DNA from: Jaenimonas drosophilae
Lineage: Eukaryota > Euglenozoa > Kinetoplastea > Trypanosomatida > Trypanosomatidae
DNA: 43,688 nt
Reading direction: 5' to 3'
Assembly (NCBI GenBank): GCA_030849065.1
Contig: JASAON010001508.1
Coordinates: 1-43,688 of the forward strand
The position numbers and the translations under genes are program-made. The notes beneath the pieces are model-generated. The model saw nothing but the letters and a program-made list of their open reading frames with translations. It was not told the DNA's origin and searched no databases. Of the stretch, positions 35,701-43,688 are shown piece by piece (position 1 is the first letter of the stretch; every line of letters starts with the position of its first letter).

Positions 35701-38700
35701 CACATCATCGCGCATCGCCACCGCGCGTTGCAATGGAGGTCGCGCCGCCATCATCTCCGGTGCGTGAATGCGCGGAAGATGCAGGCCTTCCACCTCCACA
35801 CGCATCACCTGCCACGACCATGTCGCGAGGAGCTCCTCCGCGCATTGACGCGCCACCTCATCCAGCTGATCCATCCACGCCTGCGTTTGCTCCATGTTGC
35901 GCACCGCCTCATCCTCCACCACCGCCGTCTCCGTCGTGGAAAAGAGATCATCCAGCACATCATCGCTCCCCCACACACGCCGCTCCTCCGCCAACGTTTC
36001 CTCCGTCGAGCGCACCGCCTCCGCCATTGGCACCAACTGTGGTGGGTGCATCCGCCACCTCACGAACACCTCCCCCACGCACGTGGCACCTTCATCAATA
36101 CCAACGGCATCATCCTCATCATGTATGCATGTGTAGAGGTGCAGAGGTGTGGTGCCTTCGTGTGCCATGTTGGCCACAAGTTGGCGCACCGACGCAAAGG
36201 CAACGAAGGTCTGCGTGAGCTCCGCGGAGAAGAAGACGAAGCGGAGGTGATGGGCATCCACCAACACATGATCTAAACGCAACATCATCGCGCACACGTG
36301 TGGCTGCGTCTGTCGCGGAGCAAAGGAGATGGCGGTGGTGTAGCACACGCCTTCGTTGGTTTGGAGCACATCGCTCGCCGCCGTGGATGCCAACACACGT
36401 GCCGCACACACACGCCAACGCACCGGCGATGTTGTTGTAGTAGTACTTGTTGTTGGTTGTAGTTGTGTTGTGCAGGCGACGCTGACGTTGTTGGTCCAAC
36501 CATCCACGGCCACCTTCGATGTTGTTAGTCGTGCATCCATGGAGATGATCTCCAGCGAGCAACATGTGCTCCACGACGTGGGTGCATCATCATGTTGTGG
36601 TGCTTCTTCACCAACATTGGCACTCACACAACAGAGTAGCTCATAGTATTCCGTGGTGCCACGTACATCGTCGCGGACAAAGCGAAGCCACCACGTGCGA
36701 TGTGCGTCGGGTGATGTTTGCGCATGTTGCAGCGCCTCTTCATCGGCGGACGTCCACGCATGTTGGCCGAGAAACACCTCCGCCTCGGCGCGCTCGCCGC
36801 TCGATGGGATCAGATCGAGCAGCTCTACGCGAACAACACGGCCACCAATGCAGCCAACACGCGGAAGGAGTGTGCTGGCAAGACACCACACACCATTTCC
36901 TGCATCATAAACATCATCATCATCATTGTTGTTGTTGTTGTTGTTGTGCAGCGGCAGGTACTGTGCTACTTCACTCCCATCCGCATCAAAGTGGTACGTC
37001 AGGCGCACACACGGGTATCGTGGAGCTGAGCATGTTGGTGATGGTCGCAGAAACAAGAAGTGTGCGCGCAATCCTCCTCGACGTACAGCGGTGCTCCACG
37101 CCACCTCCGCCATCACGGAGATCTCGCCGCCACCAACCAAAGTTGGCAGCGTGTGCCAACGTCGCCGCCGTTGCGGCCGACGAAAGACGGCGGGCGGAGG
37201 CCGGAGGTCCATCACACCATCGGCGATGATGGTGGATGATGCATCAACATCATCATCTTCATCATCATCATGAGCATTGCCACTCACGAGCTGCAAACGC
37301 AGTGAGGCATCTCGCGTTGTGGTGGGCCAACACACATCCGCCGTGAAGCGCAGTGGTGCCGCCACACGCTCTCCACGACGATGAAGAAGCGTCGCGGCGG
37401 TGGGGATGCCAAAGTTGGCGGAGCGCCTGACGTTCATCAACACGTTTTCATTGTTGGTCCCCACCTCCAGCCACAATGTGTGTTGTTGGGGTTGTTGCGT
37501 GTACGTACTTGTGCTCTGCTCCACACACCGACGGGCCTCGGCTAGTCTTCGTCGAAGAGCTCGCCCCACTCTGCCCTTGTGCGTGTGCTGCATCAAGCAG
37601 CGATGCTGCAAACGTTGGTACGCCAACACGTCTTGATGAAGTTGTTGTACGTCGCCACGAATGAGGCCAACGCAATCGCGCAGACGCACATGTGCCACGC
37701 GATGGAAGAAGAGCTCGGTCGCGGCGTAGCTTGTTTCCGTCGATGCCACCGCGCGCAGCTCCACGCACATGTTGCCCAACACGCACGTGCCAAGTGCATC
37801 CATAATGATCTCCCTCATGACGCATGTGTTGGCGTCTGGATGATGGCGGAGGTTGTGCGGCACCGTGATGCTTCCGTCACCATGCAGGGCGGAGGTGCCA
37901 CCATAGACGAGCTGCGGCACATGTAGTTGTTGTTGCTGATGATGATGAATGGATGTGGCGGTACTGGCGGAGGAGTGCGAGAAGACGCCACTGCCTTGAT
38001 TGGCTGTGGTGCGCAGCACGTGCATCCCGCCACCAACACGCACCTCCACCGTCATGATGGATCCGGCAGGTTGGCAAACATCGCCAACCCAACACAGGCC
38101 GCCCTGTGCGGAGGTGCAGCGTTGCGCGCGCAACACCACCGGTTGGCGGCCTGCCACAGATACATCTCGCACCTTCACAACCACTTGCGTTCCTACCTCC
38201 CACTGCTTCTCGGCATGTACGCCAACCAACTCCAGCGCCACAATGCGTACTTCCATCAGCATCATGGCCGACGACGCTGATGCTTCACCGCCGCTCTCTT
38301 CGGCGAGGTACGATGCATCCGCGCTCAGCCCATCGGTGCTCGTCTTGGTTTGGCTGACCTCATCCACCTCCTTCATCATATTCGTTGTTGTTGTTGTTGG
38401 CACCAACGAATGAATCTCCTCCACCATCATCTCTACATCGCCACACGCAACACCGCGGCCAATGTGCGCGCCCCACGTCTCGTGCGGATGCAGCGCCACA
38501 CGCATCAACATTGGGCGGCAGATCCCACCATGATAATCTGCGACGCCACGCAACACGCACACGTCGGGAGATGTACTCGTGGCATCGCTGACATACACAC
38601 ACGCCTCGAGCTCCACATCAACGCCGCGACGTGGGAGGGCGAGGATGAGCGGTTGTGCGTCAGGCCAACTCACCGAGGCAGACGTCGTCGCGTCGATGGC

Positions 38701-38775
38701 GCCAATCCCACACAACTCCGTTAAATCCACGGATTCATGACGATCATCATCATCATCATCTTGACGTGATGATGA

Positions 38776-38808
<33 letters not shown>

Positions 38809-39437
38809 GTTGTCTGGGCGTTGACGGCAGCGCACCACCACACGCGTGGCGATGTTGCCAACAACATCGCGAAGGCTCGACGCCACGCCACCAACCCCGT
38901 TGGCCCACTTCACGTGCATCAATCGGAGGTACGTCTGCGCACGTGGTAGATGCGCGACATCATCATGATTCTCCCACGTGGTTGTGGTTGTGGCAGTATC
39001 TCGCAGACGTTGAGCTTCTGATGCGGCGATGATTTGTTGTGTGTGTGGCTGCGGTGCCGTGCACCACGACGCAACATGTGCGCACGCGGGCGATGTTGTT
39101 GGTGCGTTGGCCTCCACGCGTCTCCACCGCACGCGTACATCGCCAACAACAACGCCATCAGACCTACTCATCACCACCACATCATCATCATCAGCCGCCT
39201 GAGCTACACGAAGACGTGCGTAGGCGAGCGGAGATGGAGCATCGGAAGAGGTGAGCTGCATCCGCAACATCCTACAACCACGACCCACACACGGAAGAAC
39301 AACGGTGCCGCCATCTCGTGCATCCACGCGCACAACATATGCATCAATACCAACAAGAATCTGTGCCGCATCAGCCAACGATTGGCGGCACTGCAGCGGT
39401 CCCAACGACACCTCCACAAGATAATCTGGCAAAACAA

Positions 39438-39468
<31 letters not shown>

Positions 39469-42400
39469 GTGAGTGTTGTGCTTCACAAGGTTGTGGCGGT
39501 AGCTCATCTTGATGAAGCCGACGCACTCAGCGCCATCTTCCCGCGGCTGCAACAGCGGCAGCCAACAACGGCCAACGTTGTTGCGGAATGCCTTCAAATG
39601 CGGCAGCAGCGCCAGTCCATGCGCAGGTAGACGTGGTGCATCATCATCATCATCACGAGCACTTTTTTGTTGTTGTTGTTGCAGCTCAACGATGTAGAGA
39701 CGAAGGGTTGGTGGTGGTCGCGAGCACCACGCAAAGGGGCGTGCAGGCCACTCCAACCGCAACACCGATGCACCATCATCATCATCATCACTCTTGTGAT
39801 GGCGTCGATGATGGCATGGAAGTATGTTGCGTGCGTCTGTGCGTGGCACATCTGCACCGCCAAGACCCTCCAACCACTGCTCCGCCACGTTGCCTCTGTG
39901 CGATTGTGGTGCCTCACTCACCAACACGCCAACATCATCCGCGTGAGGCGCGCCAGAGGCATCGATGCCAACGTAGTCCAGCACACGCAACTCCATAATT
40001 GCTGCTGTGCCAACACCAGGCCACCTCCATGATGATGATGTGTGCGCATCCTTCATCATGTTGGCGATGGAGGGAAAGGTGGTGAGATGGTGAGTGAGAT
40101 AGCCAGACTCGAGGTGCTGAGAGGCGTTGAGCTCCACGGGCATCATCTCCACGACGACTGTTGCTTCTACAGGAGGCATTCGTGCCAGCCGCGCACGCGA
40201 CGATGCATCCCGCACAGCCCATCGGCCACAACCCAACAACTCATCATCATCATCATCATCATGCATCAGCCTCGATCGGCGATAGACGGACCACTCCATC
40301 ACGGGGGTTGCGGGGATCAAAACATCCTCCATCACCACAAATGTTGCTCCATCCACATCATCATCATCATCATCATCATCTTGTTTTTGCGTTCGCAGGC
40401 TGTAGTCAGAGGTGCCCGACGGGGTGGTGAGGTGCAGCCGCAGAGAAGACGAACCAACGTGGAGCAGCCACGGCCACACAACACGCATCTCTGATAAACG
40501 CAACCACGCCACATCATCATCATCATGTTCATCATGTTGAGTTGATGATGGCAGCAGAGGTTGGCTCCCGTGAATGGTGGTACGGCTGCCGTAGCATCCA
40601 ACGTGTGCGGTACTCAAGCAGCTCCACTCACGCATCATGAAGCGGCGTACATCATAATGATGGCGATGATGCGCATTGGTGTTGGCAAAACTGAAGATGA
40701 GGAGCAACGCACCGTTAATGTGCGCGGGCGGCTCACGCCAACGTTGTGGGCCGCAGCGCGTCAACGTTGCTGCTCGAAGGAAGATTGGCATCCATAACAC
40801 AACATGGGGAGGAGGTGATGAAGCATCATCAGCAACATGGCCTACATTCTGCGCACGCAAGGATCTCATGATGCGTTGGATTTGGTACGGCCCCACCACC
40901 ACACAACCAAGTGGCGTTGACGTGGATGATGGATGTACGTCGGCACACTCTCGATGTGCCACACGCACACACAATTGGTGAATGTTATTCATGTACGCAC
41001 GGAAGGTGTGGCCCCACCTGGGCTCACCGCCGCAGTTGAGCGCCGTCGTGGTGATGGCCGGAGCACACTTGATGCTACTCTCATCATCATCATCATCATC
41101 ATTGTTGTTGTTGTGTATCGGGTTGCACGGCCTTCGCACCACATTCATCTCGCAGTAGGCATTGACCATGCCACTCAGCACGTTGGCGTTGGTGGGCAGT
41201 GCGAGACCCGTCGCCTCCATCACAGAGACGTCGATGAGCTCATCATCATCATCATCATCATCGCGTTGTGTTGTGGTGCTCTCACCACGGAGGCAGCTGA
41301 GGTGTTCTTTGAGGATCTCCACGGGGCGGCATTCATAATCAACGTGCACCCAACCAACACGGCATCGGCGTAGAGATGCACCACCACCACCACCACCACC
41401 ATCATCATCGTTGTTGTTGTTGTGTGGAGGTGAAGCGTGCAGGGGCAGCCACTTCTCCCCACGATGAACACGTACGTGTGTGTGGCCCAACTTCTCCATC
41501 ACATCAAAGACGTTGACGTGTGCGTGCGCAACGAAGATCTCCTCAGCGATGGAGCTCGTCGCGGTGATGAGGATGCTTGGTGCATCCACAGTGAGCAACG
41601 TTTGCACGTTACAACGAAGTGAAATGACGGGCGACCCACACTCGTTGTTGTTGTTGTTGTTGTTGTTGTTGTGGGTGGTGCTGCTGCCAAGGATGCCATC
41701 TCTTCCTCCGGAGATGTGCAGGCTCACTTGAGGTTGTGGGGTGTGCGGTGCCACGGACGGCAGCACATCAACCAACACGGTGGATGCACGCACCACGACA
41801 GAGTAGGCGGAGCTGAGGTTGGCTGCAGTTGTGAGATGATCTCCACGGACACCAACCAGAGATGTGGTGGGCGGTGCGTTGCATGAATGCTGATGCCGTG
41901 GAAGGCTCTCCACCAACATCGTCACGGGTGAGGTGGTCAATGTGCGCGGATGCAGCACACATGATGATGAGGATGATGATTGTGTTGGTGCTCGTAGTGT
42001 GGCTTCTGCCCGTGTGCGAATGGCATCGCATATGGGCCGAAGTTGTTCGGCCGCTGGTGTGTAGATGGAGGAGCATGAGCCCAGCGCATACATCAAGTTG
42101 GCGAGGTACTCACCTGCACGCAGCGATGTTGAAGATGATGATGATGATGCATGTGTGGCGGTGAGAGCCACGGACTTTGTTGTCGGTGTGGGTGCGTCGT
42201 GGCGGAGATCATCGGCGGGGATGATGGCCGATGTGGCCAAGCTCACCCACACCGCCTCCACATGGTGCAGCTCCGTGTGCTGCAGCGCATCAAAGTGCTC
42301 CGCAACAGGAGGAGGAGGAGGGGAGGCAGATGGCAGAGCTCGCTGCACACTCACCACCACCACATCTGATGGAGCAACAACAACATCTCCAACAACAACT

Positions 42401-43683
42401 TCAGCAACATCTGCTGCTACGTCTCTTGACGGTATTTGCACGTCTTGTGCTGATGGAAGTTGTGGTGTGGTGATGGGCACCGGTGCATCGTCATCAGTGA
42501 ATTCCTCCCAATCGCCATCATCATCATCATTTTCATTTTCATGATCATCATCCGCCACCACCTCAACGGCAGCCTCTTGTGCTTGTGCCACGCTGGAGTT
42601 GGTGCTCCCCCACACGCTTGACTCCTCGCGCACATCGGGCGGCGGAGGTGGGGCCACCACAAGGGCAGGCGGCGCATCATCATGATCATGTGCGTGTGGT
42701 GCGGGTGTTGTGGTCGTGGCGTGTGAGTGGTAGGATGAAAAGCTGCTGCTGCTGAGGTGGCTGGCCACCACGGCAGGTGTTCGGAGCTCAACATCGCCGT
42801 GCGTGTGTGTGGAAGAGCTGCGCGATGCGGCGTTGGGGAGTGGCCGCGGTGGCGGGCTGAGATCGTCGGCGAGGACGGCGGTGGAGATGGGGGAGAGCTG
42901 CGGCACCACACTCATCACCTCCTCTCCGGTGTTGGTTGTGGCCGTCAGCACCACCCCATCATCATCATCCTGCTTCGGCACCTCCAACGATGATGATGAA
43001 GTTGTTGGCGGCATCGGTGGTGGTGGGGCGTGGGTGATGAGGCGCAACACGCGACGCTGCAGCTCCACAAACATTGATGCTGGCAGCGCATCTAAATCTC
43101 TTGGCGGGAGGCAGAGGATATCCGACCACCGATGAATGCGTGAAGATGATGATGATGCGATTGGCAGGTGGAGCGTGGAGGAGGTGGCGAGGAGCTCACG
43201 ATCTGCGGAGTAGAGCGCAAGACGGAGTTGTGTTTCATCATCATCATCATCATCATCATGAGATCGCGACGGCATCTGTGTGGCGAGGATCTGGGCAATG
43301 CGCTCCAGCCCATCAACCTCCGCAAATACAAAGCCACGTCGTACGGAGGTGGCGGAAAACATCTTCGTCAGCGGTGTGGCTGGTGGGAGCACCTCTTCGG
43401 GGGGCTCCGCCTCCCACGCATGGAGACGTGGGAGCTCAACCTCATCCGCAAACAATCGAGGAAGGGCAGGGCTGAAGTAGCGCGCATGGCGCGTACGTGG
43501 CCACACACATCGCAGCACCGCCTTGTGCGTCATCGTGTGGCGGAGCACCACCACAGACGTGATGGATGATTCAACGGCTGCGCGTGCGGGCGTTGTGGTG
43601 GACCCCACACCATCGTCTTCATTGACGTGCTGTTGGTCCTCCTTCTCCACTTCATGATCATGTTGTGGTTCTTCTTGTGGCAT
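32701..43683 (-). CDS. giant low-complexity protein with C-terminal kelch-like repeats and C2-like segments (5' end may be cut)
   Basis: This frame is open for 3660 codons and reaches the window edge; ATG 43683 has an open codon before it, so the true start may be further upstream. The last ~450 residues (from about 3210) carry kelch-like strands: YHGHTATLVGGAVWMLGGF, VVLLHGGL followed by DDLVAFDTLRLRWWRWE and RFGHATVAL, AFLIFGGAS, and CLLLVCGGVDERS, suggesting a beta-propeller. Before that, several segments look like C2 or C2-like beta-sandwiches, best at about 812-950 (LIDVSVMEATGLAL, GEPRWGHTF) and about 1807-1890 (LMEVRIVALELVGV); others near 1229, 1584, 2374, 2624 and 2857 are weaker. 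Between them are Asp, Asn, Thr, Gln, Ser and His runs. No signal peptide or membrane segment is evident. I do not know its function; membrane-associated or flagellar scaffolding is inference. Confidence 0.88.
32853..32882 (-). repeat. composite (CAT)6(GTT)4 microsatellite, codes Gln then Asp
   Basis: On the coding strand (AAC)-type repeats are read in the CAA frame as Gln and run directly into GAT codons (QQQQHDDDDD). Confidence 0.9.
36912..36945 (-). repeat. composite (CAT)5-T-(GTT)6 microsatellite, codes Asn then Asp
   Basis: Read on the coding strand: AAC codons, then AAT, then GAT codons (Asn run followed by Asp run, ending DDVYD). The junction CATTGTT is the same as at 41082-41112. Confidence 0.9.
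38777..38806 (-). repeat. (GTT)10 microsatellite coding poly-Thr
   Basis: Ten uninterrupted GTT on the + strand, read on the coding strand in the ACA frame as a Thr run (about 12 Thr with flanks), next to a Ser run and an Asp run from the nearby (CAT)n. Confidence 0.92.
39438..39468 (-). repeat. (CAT)10 microsatellite coding poly-Asp
   Basis: Ten CAT on the + strand make the longest Asp run of the giant protein (about 10-11 Asp). Confidence 0.92.
41082..41112 (-). repeat. composite (CAT)7-T-(GTT)3 microsatellite, codes Asn then Asp
   Basis: Asn codons run into Asp codons on the coding strand (HNNNNDDDDDDE). It lies inside the best C2-like segment. Confidence 0.9.
41644..41670 (-). repeat. 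(GTT)9 microsatellite coding poly-Asn
   Basis: Nine uninterrupted GTT on the + strand give nine Asn codons (AAC) on the coding strand. Confidence 0.92.
43236..43259 (-). repeat. (CAT)8 microsatellite coding poly-Asp
   Basis: Eight CAT on the + strand give an Asp run near the N-terminus of the giant protein (residues about 142-149). Confidence 0.9.
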
Positions 43684-43688
43684 CTCCT

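Noticed and set aside
32840..43570. Many His-, Ile- and Met-rich + strand frames opposite the giant gene
   Set aside because: They are the other readings of (CAT)n and (GTT)n; the - strand frame of 3660 codons is the only one open throughout.

Overview
This window looks like nuclear DNA of a kinetoplastid protist, most likely a trypanosomatid; a bodonid is not excluded. The reasons are: (1) every convincing gene is one uninterrupted frame; (2) 15 genes run head-to-tail on the + strand up to about 29.2 kb and the last three run on the - strand, the arrangement of two converging polycistronic units; (3) almost every gene is preceded by a pyrimidine tract followed by an AG, as for trans-splicing of a spliced leader; (4) the recognisable proteins (gamma-tubulin, Sec61 gamma, frataxin, CorA with GMN, an ER DnaJ) are eukaryotic. 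No rRNA, tRNA, transposon or CRISPR was found. The species cannot be named from the sequence alone.

Layout, + strand unit: unknown acidic/basic protein (226-1311); PUB-domain-like protein (1552-2658); gamma-tubulin (2952-4295); degenerate EF-hand protein (4640-6820); two tandem Glu/Ala/Gln-rich paralogues built from 18-bp and 102-bp repeats (7191-9620 and 10455-12302); a gap of about 1.95 kb with a strong hairpin and extra splice-acceptor-like sites but no convincing gene (12303-14254); 2OG-Fe(II) oxygenase (14255-15529); Sec61 gamma (15854-16063); 3-hydroxyisobutyrate-dehydrogenase-like enzyme (16485-17603); pseudokinase (18244-20259); coiled-coil protein (20564-21994); frataxin (22190-22765); basic Ser/Thr/Pro/Arg protein (23105-24055); Pro/Ser/Glu-rich coiled-coil protein with internal repeats (24821-26770); divergent mitochondrial-carrier-like protein (26981-27874); RRM/RGG RNA-binding protein (28139-29194).

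Boundary and - strand unit: 29195-29727 is a convergent strand switch with a cluster of G runs on the + strand. Beyond it, read leftwards on the - strand, lie a CorA-type Mg2+ channel (29728-30933), an ER-lumenal DnaJ (31283-32455) and a giant protein of at least 3660 residues (32701-43683) that runs to the window edge. The giant protein has kelch-like repeats at its C-terminus, several C2-like segments before them, and dozens of Asp, Asn, Thr and Gln runs encoded by (AAC)n and (GAT)n microsatellites.

The genes are not a functional operon in the bacterial sense. Kinetoplastid units co-transcribe unrelated genes, so neighbours say little about function; the exception is the tandem repeat-protein pair, which clearly arose by duplication. 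For several frames the position of the pyrimidine tract and AG moves the probable start downstream of the longest open frame, notably 18244 (not 18043), 24821 (not 24584) and 32455 (not 32803).
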